A program made the position numbers and the translations under genes. Positions 43,663 through 51,568 of a stretch of 64,000 nt of DNA are shown piece after piece. Within the stretch, counting starts at the first letter, position 1; every line of letters begins with the position of its first letter. The notes below the pieces were generated by a model, which searched no databases, had not been told where the DNA came from, and saw only the letters and a list, made by a program, of their open reading frames with translations. The stretch is from Deltaproteobacteria bacterium (lineage in GTDB: Bacteria; Desulfobacterota; Binatia; HRBIN30; JACQVA1), in NCBI GenBank assembly GCA_016210005.1, contig JACQVA010000193.1:1-64000 (forward strand). Direction: 5' to 3'.

Positions 43663-45699
43663 GTGCTCAGGCGGAACCATTTGGTGAGGTGCGTACGAAC
43701 ACGAACGGGTTTCCTGCTGAGCTTGGTCAGTATGGCCGCGGTCGCCCTGGTCGGGCCGGGCCGGGCCGCCGCTGACGACGTGACCGAGCGTGAGCTGCTG
43801 CTCTTCGACGAGCCGCAGGTCAGCGCTGCGGCCAAGCACACCCAGCCCGTGCGCGAGGCCCCGGCGGCGGTCACGGTTATTACCAAGGACGACATCCGGC
43901 GCTTCGGTTATCGCACGCTCGCCGAGGCGCTGCGTTCGGTGCGCGGATTTTACGGCAGTTCCGACCGCAACTACGACTACATCGGCGTGCGCGGTTTCTT
44001 GCGGCCGAGCGATTACAACGATCGTATTCTGCTCTTGATCAACGGCCACACCTACAAGGATGACATCTACCAAACGGCGCAGGTCGGCACCGAGTTCGGC
44101 ATCGATCTCGAAGCGGTGGAGCGCATCGAGGTTGTGCGCGGGCCGGGCTCGGCACTCTATGGCGGCAACGCGCTGTTTGCCGTCATCAACGTGGTGACAG
44201 CCGGCGCAGGCGATCGCCGCGGTGTGTTTCCGCTGGTCGAGGCCGGCAGCTTTGGGCGCAAGCGCGGCCAAGTGACGGCCGGGCACGTGTTCGACAACGG
44301 TCTCGAGCTACTGGCCAGCGGCTCGGTGCTCGACCTCGACGGGCAGCGCCACCTTTTCTACCCCGAGTTCGCTGACCCCAGCACCAATAACGGCGTGGCC
44401 AGAGACAGCGACGCCGATCGCGCGCTTAACTTCTACGCCAGTGCCCGCCTCCACAACCTCTCCCTACAGGGCGGCAGCAACTGGCGCGACAAGCACATCC
44501 CCACCGGCGCCTTCGGCGCCAACTTCAACGACCCGGACACCAAGAGCGTCGACGAGCGCTCGTTTGCCGATTTGCTCTACACCGCCGCGCTGGCGCCCGA
44601 ACTCGCGCTCACCACGCGGGTCTTCTACGACCGCTATCGCTACCAGGGCACTTACATTTACGGCTCCGGCACCGATCGGACCAAGAACCAGGATCTGGCC
44701 CTGAGTCACTGGCTCGGCAGCGAAACTCGCGCCGAATGGACCGGGCTGCGCTCGGCTCGGCTCACCGTCGGCGCCGAGTACACCTACCACCCCGGCGCGA
44801 TGCAGGAGAACTACGACCTTCCCGGCGCCGGCCGTATTCTTGACGACAACCGCGCCTTCAACACCTGGGGCGTGTACGCGCAGGAAGAGTTCGCCGTGCT
44901 CTCGAATCTCACCCTGGTGGGCGGCTTGCGCTACGATCGCCACTACAACCGCGTCGATAACATCAGCCCGCGCGCCGCCGCGATCTGGCATCCCAGCCCC
45001 GCCACCACGCTTAAACTGCTTTACGGCCGCGCCTTCCGTCCGCCCAACTTGTTCGAGCAGTACTACGCCTACGCCAGCACCGGCACCATCAGCCTCGCCA
45101 ACGCCAAGTTGGAGCCCGAGCAGATTGCGACCTATGAGGGCGTGCTCGAGCAGGAGCTGTGGGGGCGCGTGCGCGGCGTGCTCGCCGTGTATCATTACAC
45201 CGTCAAGGATCTCATCGACCAAGTTCAGGTTCCCAGCACCGATCCGGATACGGTGGTGATCCAGTACCAGAACGTCAGTGCGGCCCGGGCCACCGGGGCG
45301 GAGTTCGAGCTGCGAGTACCGTTGCCGCTCGGGGTGATGGGCCGCGCCAGCTACAGCCTCCAGGAGACCCGCGCCGCCGGCGGCCGGCTGCTGAGCAATT
45401 CTCCCAAACACCTCGGCAATGCCGGCGTTGCTTTTCCCTTACCGGCGGGATTGTCGGGCGCCGCCGACATCAACGTGGTCGGGCCCCGGGACACGCTGCA
45501 AGGGCAGCGACTCGAGCCCGCCGTGGTGGCCAACGCGCATGTGAGCTATGCCACGCCGATTCCGCGGCTGGGCCTGACAGCCGACTGTTATAACCTGTTC
45601 GACAACATCTACGCCGATCCCGGCGGGGTCGAGCATGTGCAGGACCGCATTCCGCAAGACGGCTTCAGCTTCCGCGTGCAGCTGCACTATGGCTTCTGA
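43663..45699 (+). CDS. TonB-dependent outer-membrane receptor
   Basis: A receptor of about 678 residues. The signal peptide (GFLLSLVSMAAVALVGPGRAAA) is followed by a plug domain with APAAVTVITKDDIRRFG and the block VERIEVVRGPGSALYGGNALFAVINVVT. The C-terminal beta-barrel ends in GFSFRVQLHYGF, an aromatic terminus typical of outer-membrane proteins. It imports a ligand using TonB energy. The start is uncertain: GTG 43663, GTG 43684 and ATG 43573 are in frame. It overlaps the substrate-binding protein by 11 bases. Confidence 0.87.
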   Translation: MLRRNHLVRCVRTRTGFLLSLVSMAAVALVGPGRAAADDVTERELLLFDEPQVSAAAKHTQPVREAPAAVTVITKDDIRRFGYRTLAEALRSVRGFYGSSDRNYDYIGVRGFLRPSDYNDRILLLINGHTYKDDIYQTAQVGTEFGIDLEAVERIEVVRGPGSALYGGNALFAVINVVTAGAGDRRGVFPLVEAGSFGRKRGQVTAGHVFDNGLELLASGSVLDLDGQRHLFYPEFADPSTNNGVARDSDADRALNFYASARLHNLSLQGGSNWRDKHIPTGAFGANFNDPDTKSVDERSFADLLYTAALAPELALTTRVFYDRYRYQGTYIYGSGTDRTKNQDLALSHWLGSETRAEWTGLRSARLTVGAEYTYHPGAMQENYDLPGAGRILDDNRAFNTWGVYAQEEFAVLSNLTLVGGLRYDRHYNRVDNISPRAAAIWHPSPATTLKLLYGRAFRPPNLFEQYYAYASTGTISLANAKLEPEQIATYEGVLEQELWGRVRGVLAVYHYTVKDLIDQVQVPSTDPDTVVIQYQNVSAARATGAEFELRVPLPLGVMGRASYSLQETRAAGGRLLSNSPKHLGNAGVAFPLPAGLSGAADINVVGPRDTLQGQRLEPAVVANAHVSYATPIPRLGLTADCYNLFDNIYADPGGVEHVQDRIPQDGFSFRVQLHYGF

Positions 45700-46663
45700 A
45701 TTACCTCGCAGCGCCGCCCGCGGCCGGCAGCTCTGGCCCGGCGCGATATTCCTGGTTGGCTTGCTGGCCGCGCATCTGGCCGCCGGCGCGGTGCCGGCAC
45801 GGGTGGCGATCGTGAAGAGCAACTCGCTGACTCCGTTCGACCAAGCCAGCGATGCGATTATGGCGATTCTGACGGCTGATCCGCTGCAGCCCGAACTGCT
45901 CACCTTCGATCTCGAGGGTGAGCGCAGCAACGCTGTCGCCGTGCTCGCGGCCGTACACCGCGCCGCTCCCCGCCTGGTTATCGCCGTCGGCTCGCTGGCG
46001 ACGGCGGCGGTGCTCGATGACCCCGAGCCGCTGCCGGCGCTGTTCTCGATGGTGCTTTATCCGCGCCCGAGCGGCTTCCTCGACCGCCCCGCACGGCAAA
46101 TCTCCGGGGTCTCGCTCGACATCCCGCTCGAACTTCAGTTCTCCTACCTGCGGCGGCTGGTGCCCGCCGCACGCCGGGTCGGGGTGCTTTACAACGCGGC
46201 GGAAACCGGAGCGATCATCGAGGCGGCCCGAACCGCCGCCGCCGCTCACGGGCTGGAGTTGGTGGCCTCAGCGGTAAGCGAGCCGGCACAAGCAGTGAGC
46301 GCCCTGGGCCCGCTAATGGAGCGGGTCGAAGTGATCTGGGCGGTGGCCGACAGTCACGTCTTCAGCCCGCGCACCACCCCCGCGCTGATGCTGGCGGCGC
46401 TGCGGCGCCGCATACCGCTGATCGGCTTGTCGACCGCGCATGTACGCGCCGGGGCGGTGGCGGCGCTCTCGGTCGATTACGCCGACGTCGGAGTACAGAC
46501 CGGCGAGATGGCTCTGGCGGTGTTGCGCGGTGCCTCGATCTCGGCCCTACCCCCGGCAGCGCCGCGTAAAGTGACCCTCGCACTCAACCTGCAAACCGCG
46601 GCGCATCTCGGCTTGAGCATCGCCGCCGACCTCCAGCGTGAGGCGCGGGAGCTGGTGCAATGA
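45689..46663 (+). CDS. ABC-type substrate-binding protein (PF04392-like), secreted
   Basis: A 324-residue periplasmic protein with a signal peptide (LWPGAIFLVGLLAAHLAAGAVPA). The type I binding-protein fold shows VAIVKSNSLTPFDQASDAIMAIL, VIAVGSLATAAVLDDPEPLPALFSMVLYP and GVLYNAAETGAIIEAA. Members of this family bind aromatic and amino acids, but the ligand is unknown. No permease or ATPase gene is nearby; instead it lies between a TonB receptor and a histidine kinase, so it could act as a sensor component. Confidence 0.82.
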   Translation: MASELPRSAARGRQLWPGAIFLVGLLAAHLAAGAVPARVAIVKSNSLTPFDQASDAIMAILTADPLQPELLTFDLEGERSNAVAVLAAVHRAAPRLVIAVGSLATAAVLDDPEPLPALFSMVLYPRPSGFLDRPARQISGVSLDIPLELQFSYLRRLVPAARRVGVLYNAAETGAIIEAARTAAAAHGLELVASAVSEPAQAVSALGPLMERVEVIWAVADSHVFSPRTTPALMLAALRRRIPLIGLSTAHVRAGAVAALSVDYADVGVQTGEMALAVLRGASISALPPAAPRKVTLALNLQTAAHLGLSIAADLQREARELVQ

Positions 46664-48333
46664 CACCGCCGGCCCGGCCCGAACCGGTATCGGGACGCGC
46701 CCGCCGCCGCTGGGGCTTCGCGACCAGGTTGGCACTGGCGAACTCGCTGCTCATAGTCGTGGCCTGCTTGACCCTGGGCTGGATCATCGTGCGGCGCGAC
46801 CTCGAGGAAATCAGCCGCAGCCTAGTCGAGCGCGGCCGCACCATCAGCTTGTACTTGGCCCGCGATGCCGAGCTCAGCATCCTCACCGGCGACACACAGG
46901 CGCTCGAACAACTCGCCCACAGTGCGCACGTCCAACACGATGTCGTGTACTGCCGGTTCTTCGATCGCGGCGGCCGCCTGTTGAGCTCGGACGGCGACAC
47001 CGGCGACATCGCCGCCGCGGCCACTAGCAACGAAGGGCTGGGGGCGGTGGGACCGCTGGCGCGCACGCCGCAGGTGTGGGAATTCCAAGCCCCGGTTCTG
47101 ACGGCCGATAGCCGCCGCCAACGCGAGGAGCTCGAGTTCGGGGAGGAGCCGCCTGCACTACAGCGGCCGCAGCTGGCGGCCCAGCAACGCATCGGCACCG
47201 TCGTGATCGGGATCTCATTGGTACCGTTGCACGCGCTGCGGCAGCGAGTTTTCGTTACCGCCGCCTTCTTCGCCGCCCTGGTGACGGTGCTCGCCGTCAT
47301 CGGGGCGGTAGTGATGGCGCGGGCGATCACCCACCCGCTGCAAACCCTAGCCAAAGCCGCCGACGCCATCGCCCGCGGCGAGTGGAACAGCAGCGTCGCT
47401 ATCCATACCCGCGACGAGGTCGGCGCGCTGGCGGCTTCGTTCAACACCATGGTGCACAGTGTGGCCAGCAGCCGCGCCGCGCTGGAGGACTACAGCCGCA
47501 CCTTGGAGGAAAAGGTGCAAGCCCGCACCGAACGTCTGGAGGTGCTCAACCGCGAGCTGCAAGAAGCTAACCGGCTGAAATCCGAGTTCGTGGCCACTGT
47601 CTCACACGAGCTGCGCACGCCGTTGAACGTGATCATGGGCTACTGCGAGATGCTGATGTCGGGGGCCGGCGGCCGCATCAGCGACGAGCAGCGCACCATG
47701 CTGACTACGATCGAACGTTACTCGCAGCAGCAACTCGAGCTGGTGACCAACGTTTTGGACTTCTCGCGCCTGGCTTCGGGCAAAGTGTCGCTGCACGTCG
47801 AGCGCTTCGCCCTAGCACCGCTGCTGGCCGACATCGCCACCCCTTACCAGGCGCGCCTGGCGCAAGCCGGCATCCAGTTCAGCACCAGCGTGGCCGCCGG
47901 CGTGCCCGAGCTGCGCACCGACCGTATCAAGCTGCAAGAGGTCATCCGCAACCTGGTGGATAACGCCGTCAAACACACCGCCGCCGGCCGCATTGCCGTT
48001 GACGCCCGCGTCAGTGCCGCGAGCGCAATGCTGCTGATCGAGGTTCGCGATACCGGCCCGGGTATTCCCGCCGAGGCTTTGCCCGGCATCTTCGAGCCCT
48101 TCCACCAAGCGGTGCGCAACAGCGGCAGCGCCGCCGGCGGCGTCGGCCTGGGGCTGAGCATCGTCAAACATCTGGTGAACGTACTCGGCGGCACGGTCGC
48201 GGTCGAAAGCCGCCTCGGCGAGGGCTCCGCCTTCAGCGTCGAAATACCCGCCCGCCTCGATGGCCCGAGCGACCGCGACAGTCCTGTACCCGCACCCTCT
48301 CCGCCGGCCGCCAGCGACCTCGCTGCGCTCTAG
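46660..48333 (+). CDS. Membrane sensor histidine kinase with HAMP domain
   Basis: A 557-residue kinase. There are two transmembrane helices (about residues 24-45 and 200-220) around a periplasmic sensor region, a HAMP segment (ADAIARGEWNSSVAIHTRDEVGALAASFNTM), and a coiled coil. The H-box SHELRTPLNVIMGYCEML has phospho-acceptor His316. The ATPase has DNAVKHT, DTGPGIP and GVGLGLSIVKH. It overlaps the binding-protein gene by four bases (ATGA). No response regulator follows, so it is an orphan kinase in this window. Confidence 0.92.
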   Translation: MTPPARPEPVSGRARRRWGFATRLALANSLLIVVACLTLGWIIVRRDLEEISRSLVERGRTISLYLARDAELSILTGDTQALEQLAHSAHVQHDVVYCRFFDRGGRLLSSDGDTGDIAAAATSNEGLGAVGPLARTPQVWEFQAPVLTADSRRQREELEFGEEPPALQRPQLAAQQRIGTVVIGISLVPLHALRQRVFVTAAFFAALVTVLAVIGAVVMARAITHPLQTLAKAADAIARGEWNSSVAIHTRDEVGALAASFNTMVHSVASSRAALEDYSRTLEEKVQARTERLEVLNRELQEANRLKSEFVATVSHELRTPLNVIMGYCEMLMSGAGGRISDEQRTMLTTIERYSQQQLELVTNVLDFSRLASGKVSLHVERFALAPLLADIATPYQARLAQAGIQFSTSVAAGVPELRTDRIKLQEVIRNLVDNAVKHTAAGRIAVDARVSAASAMLLIEVRDTGPGIPAEALPGIFEPFHQAVRNSGSAAGGVGLGLSIVKHLVNVLGGTVAVESRLGEGSAFSVEIPARLDGPSDRDSPVPAPSPPAASDLAAL

Positions 48334-48401
48334 CAGCGCGTCATACGATTGTAACATCACTCGCCTTGACCAGCGCCGGTTAAGACGCAATCGTGCTCGC
48401 C

Positions 48402-49145
48402 ATGGCAACGGCGCAACGTGCGGACAAGGTCTGGAAGAGTGACGCGCTGGTGCGGATCTTCCTCCAAGGGGTGCGCGGCGGCATTCCCTTTGCCGCCGAG
48501 CAGATCGATATCATGCTGCGCGTCATCGCCGCGGGCGGCGTGCCGCTACGCCGCTTCGCCGATCTCGGCTGTGGCGGCGGCACGCTCACCCGCGCCCTGC
48601 TGGCGCGCCATCGCGGCGCGCGGCCGACGTTGGTCGACTTCTCCGAGCCGATGCTCGCCGAGGCCCGCAGCGCCTTGGCTCACTGCGACCCCGCACCCAG
48701 TTTTGTTCTGGCCGACTTGGCCGCGAGCGAGTGGCGGCACGCGCTGGCAACCGACGCGCCCTTCGACGCGGTTGTCTCGGGCTACGCCATCCACCACCTG
48801 CCGGATGAGCGCAAGCGCACGCTCTACGGCGAGATCTTCGACCTGCTGGCGCCGGGCGGGATGTTCGTCAACGTCGAGCACGTCGCCTCCAGCACGCCGT
48901 GGGTCGGGCAGGTCTCCGACGAGCTGATGATCGACTCGCTACACGCCTTCCATCAGCGCCAGGGCAGCGACAAGACCCGGGCTCAGGTGGCCGCTGAATT
49001 CGTCCATCGCCCCGACAAAGCCGCCAACATCCTGGTGGCAGTGGAACGACAGTGCGAGTGGCTACGTGCCGCCGGCTTCGCCGACGTCGACTGCTACTTC
49101 AAGGCGTTCGAGCTGGCAGTGTTCGGCGGCCGCCGCCCCGCCTGA
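48402..49145 (+). CDS. Class I SAM-dependent methyltransferase
   Basis: A 247-residue protein with motif I FADLGCGGGTLTRALL, an acidic second strand (PTLVDFSEPMLAEA), the post-I/II block FDAVVSGYAIHHLPDERK and motif III LLAPGGMFVNVEHV. This is a Methyltransf_25/11-like fold. The substrate is not identifiable. The ATG at 48402 is preferred; GTG 48393 is the alternative. The end overlaps the lytic transglycosylase gene on the opposite strand by 52 bases. Confidence 0.86.
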   Translation: MATAQRADKVWKSDALVRIFLQGVRGGIPFAAEQIDIMLRVIAAGGVPLRRFADLGCGGGTLTRALLARHRGARPTLVDFSEPMLAEARSALAHCDPAPSFVLADLAASEWRHALATDAPFDAVVSGYAIHHLPDERKRTLYGEIFDLLAPGGMFVNVEHVASSTPWVGQVSDELMIDSLHAFHQRQGSDKTRAQVAAEFVHRPDKAANILVAVERQCEWLRAAGFADVDCYFKAFELAVFGGRRPA

Positions 49146-50194
49146 GCCTGCCCGGCACCGTCCGGCTCAGGGACAGATTGCGGGCTGAAGCCTGGGATAC
49201 CCAGGCGTTGGATGTGGGTGGCGTTAGTGCCTTCTTCGTAGCGCGGTAGCTTACCGTCAGCCCGCCAGAGCCGGTATGCGAGCGCGGCGGCGAGCACGCG
49301 AATCGGGTAGTCACGGGGCAGGTGTTGCAGGTACGGCTGAATCGTCACGAAGTCGCGCGCACCGTACTGCTCCATGATCGAGCGCAGGCCGCCGTTGCGC
49401 GGCCCGATGTTGTACGCCAGCAAGCCGAGAAACAGGTCGCCGTTCATCTGTTCCAGATACCGCTGCAAGGTCGCGGCCGCCACGAAAGCGTTGTGACGCT
49501 GGTTGAGCGGATCGAGGGTCGATACCTGCAATTGCCGGCGGGCGGCGTTCAGTGCCGGCGCCGGCGGCGCCGTGATCTGGAACAGCCCGCGCCCGCCGTC
49601 GGCGCTGTCACGCGGGTAGAAGGACGACTCGGCGGCGCCCACCCCCATCAGCACTTCGGCATCGACACCGAAGGCGGCCGCGGCTTCGTGCACGGTGGCC
49701 TGGTACACCCGCGCCCGTTCGAGGAGGCGTTGCAGCTCGGCGTGATCCGCACGCCGGTAGGCGGCATACACCTGATGCGCGATCGCCTGCCGCTCGGCCT
49801 CTGCGCTGCCGCCCATCAATGTCCGCAGCCGCGTCACCTCGGTGTGGAAAAAGGGCTGGCCGGCACACCAGGCAGCACCCAGCATCAGCAGCGCGGCCAC
49901 GGCGGCCGGAGCCCACGCCAGATACCGGCTGATCCAGCGCCGCCAAGCCCGCCACAGGCGCAGAAACAGCGCGGCGGCCAGCACCAGCCCGAGCACGGTG
50001 GCCGCAAACGGCAGCAGGCTCTCCCACAAGTCAGCGCCGGCAAAGTGTTCCGCGGCAAAGCCGAGGGCCGCAATGACGCCGATGAGGCCGGCAACCAACA
50101 ACGCCGCGGCCTCGATGCCGGTACGCAGCCATACCTGCCACACCGCTTGGCGCCGGCGCCGCTTGCGCCGCTTCTTGACAGCAATATCCGCCAC
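49094..50194 (-). CDS. Membrane-anchored lytic transglycosylase (SLT/GH23 domain)
   Basis: A protein of about 366 residues with a basic N-terminus (KKRRKRRRR) and hydrophobic helices (about residues 20-45, 55-80, 90-110). The SLT domain has the catalytic Glu in GVGAAESSFYP, then GRGLFQI and LLAYNIGPRNGG. It cleaves peptidoglycan between MurNAc and GlcNAc, releasing anhydro-muropeptides. The start is uncertain; GTG 50194 was chosen because the basic segment begins just after. The 3' end overlaps the methyltransferase gene (convergent). Confidence 0.8.
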   Translation of the reverse strand: MADIAVKKRRKRRRRQAVWQVWLRTGIEAAALLVAGLIGVIAALGFAAEHFAGADLWESLLPFAATVLGLVLAAALFLRLWRAWRRWISRYLAWAPAAVAALLMLGAAWCAGQPFFHTEVTRLRTLMGGSAEAERQAIAHQVYAAYRRADHAELQRLLERARVYQATVHEAAAAFGVDAEVLMGVGAAESSFYPRDSADGGRGLFQITAPPAPALNAARRQLQVSTLDPLNQRHNAFVAAATLQRYLEQMNGDLFLGLLAYNIGPRNGGLRSIMEQYGARDFVTIQPYLQHLPRDYPIRVLAAALAYRLWRADGKLPRYEEGTNATHIQRLGIPGFSPQSVPEPDGAGQAQAGRRPPNTASSNALK

Positions 50195-50534
50195 CAACCC
50201 ATCCCAATCCGCCCGGCCATCGTAGCCTTCGCCGGTCGCGAGAAAAAGCGCAATCGTACGGTGCTTAGCGCAGGCCTTTGGAAAGGGAACCTCCGAGGCC
50301 CCTAGCACCCAGAAGAGACTCTCAGCGCCGGCTTCGCCCCTCGATGCTGGGACGTTCGACCCGTCGACGAACGCGCGGCCCCTGCCTGCACCTGCGCGCC
50401 AGGCTCCGCCACGGTGTCCTCGGTGCCTCTGTGGTTCACCCGGCCTACCCGCTTTCCATTCATTAGGACGCCCCGCTGGCGACTGTATCCGTTTCAGCTG
50501 TACGTATGGCAGAGTACGGCGAACGGAGGCCCCC
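50195..50534. other. Intergenic region without a clear gene
   Basis: About 340 bases upstream of both the transglycosylase (leftward) and methyltransferase (rightward). It contains a segment GGTGCCTCTGTGGTTCACC near 50420-50440 that resembles widespread intergenic repeats of environmental genomes, but no second copy was seen here. GGAGG at 50525 serves the methyltransferase. Confidence 0.55.
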
Positions 50535-51299
50535 ATGAGTACACCCGAAGACGCCGCCCGCCGCATTTTCAGCGAACGCGCGGCAACATACACGACCAGC
50601 GCCACCCACAGCGATCCGCAGATATTGGCGCGGGTGGTCGAGCTATGCGCGCCGCAGCCGCAGTGGTTGGCGCTGGATGTGGCCACCGGCACCGGCCACA
50701 CCGCCCTGGCACTGGCGCCCCACGTGCGCGCCGTGGTCGGCACCGACCTGACTCCGGCAATGCTCGCCGAAGCCGAGCGGCTGCGCCGCCAACGGGGCAT
50801 CGCCAACGTCAGCTTTCGCGTCGCCAACGCCCACCAGCTACCGTTTGCCGGCGGCTCGTTTCAGCTCGTGACCTGCCGGCGCGCGGCCCATCACTTCTCC
50901 CAGCTGGCGCAAGCACTCGGCGAGATGCATCGGGTGCTAGCGCCCGGCGGACGCCTGGTGATCGACGACCGCAGTGTGCCGGAGGATGACTTCGTCGACC
51001 GCTGCATGAATCAGCTCGACTGGCTGCACGACGAGTCGCACGTGCAGCAGTACCGGCCCAGTCAATGGCGGCGGCTACTGGCGGGTGCCGGCTTCAACCT
51101 CGAGCTGGTGCAACCCTACGAGCAGCACCGGCCGCTGTCGGCGCTCACGGCCGGCGTGTCGCCACAAAACGTGTCACGCATTCATGCCATATTGGACGGG
51201 CTGACGGAGGAGCAACGCGCGAAACTCAATCTCTGTGAGCGTGACGGCGCCCCCCACCTCACCCATTGGTACGTTCTGCTGGCAGCCGAGTCAGCTTGA
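50535..51299 (+). CDS. Class I SAM-dependent methyltransferase (UbiE/Methyltransf_11 type)
   Basis: A 254-residue methyltransferase. Motif I is ALDVATGTGHTALAL, then VVGTDLTPAMLAEA (acidic strand), FRVANAHQLPFAGGSFQLVTCRRAAHHF (motif II region) and LAPGGRLVIDDRS (motif III). The pattern is shared with quinone/sterol-type C- and O-methyltransferases, but the substrate is not known. GGAGG precedes the ATG. It is separate from the methyltransferase at 48402 and only distantly alike. Confidence 0.88.
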   Translation: MSTPEDAARRIFSERAATYTTSATHSDPQILARVVELCAPQPQWLALDVATGTGHTALALAPHVRAVVGTDLTPAMLAEAERLRRQRGIANVSFRVANAHQLPFAGGSFQLVTCRRAAHHFSQLAQALGEMHRVLAPGGRLVIDDRSVPEDDFVDRCMNQLDWLHDESHVQQYRPSQWRRLLAGAGFNLELVQPYEQHRPLSALTAGVSPQNVSRIHAILDGLTEEQRAKLNLCERDGAPHLTHWYVLLAAESA

Positions 51300-51314
51300 A
51301 ACCCCGGCAGCTGG

Positions 51315-51458
51315 GGTGCGCGACACATTTGGGGGTAACGTGGTTCGGTGTTATGGTCGTTTCTTTCGGCCATGGGCCTCGGCCTGACAGTACACCGTAC
51401 TGTCAGACTGGTGAGGATTTGCCCGGTCGGCTGCACGTTACCCACAGATTTGTCGCAC
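51315..51458. mobile_element. MITE-like element, copy 1, with terminal inverted repeats
   Basis: Ends are imperfect inverted repeats of about 25 bases (GTGCGCGACACATTTGGGGG at the left; the right end is the reverse complement of GTGCGACAAATCTGTGGGTA). The inside holds the palindrome CTGACAGTAC-ACC-GTACTGTCAG. A 14-base direct repeat ACCCCGGCAGCTGG flanks it at 51301-51314 and 51459-51472, as a target-site duplication would. A truncated copy in opposite orientation lies at 63726-63821. It has no coding capacity. Confidence 0.7.
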
Positions 51459-51568
51459 ACCCCGGCAGCTGGCTGGCAATCGCCGCGGTTGACAAGCCAG
51501 TGCCAAGCGGTCTAGGCAACGCTGGCACTCTAGATAGTGATTGCGGCGATTGAGGCGGGCCTCGCAAG

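Noticed and set aside
50400-50445. Dispersed repeat with GGTGCCTCTGTGGTTCACC
   Set aside because: Only one copy is seen, so family membership could not be shown here.
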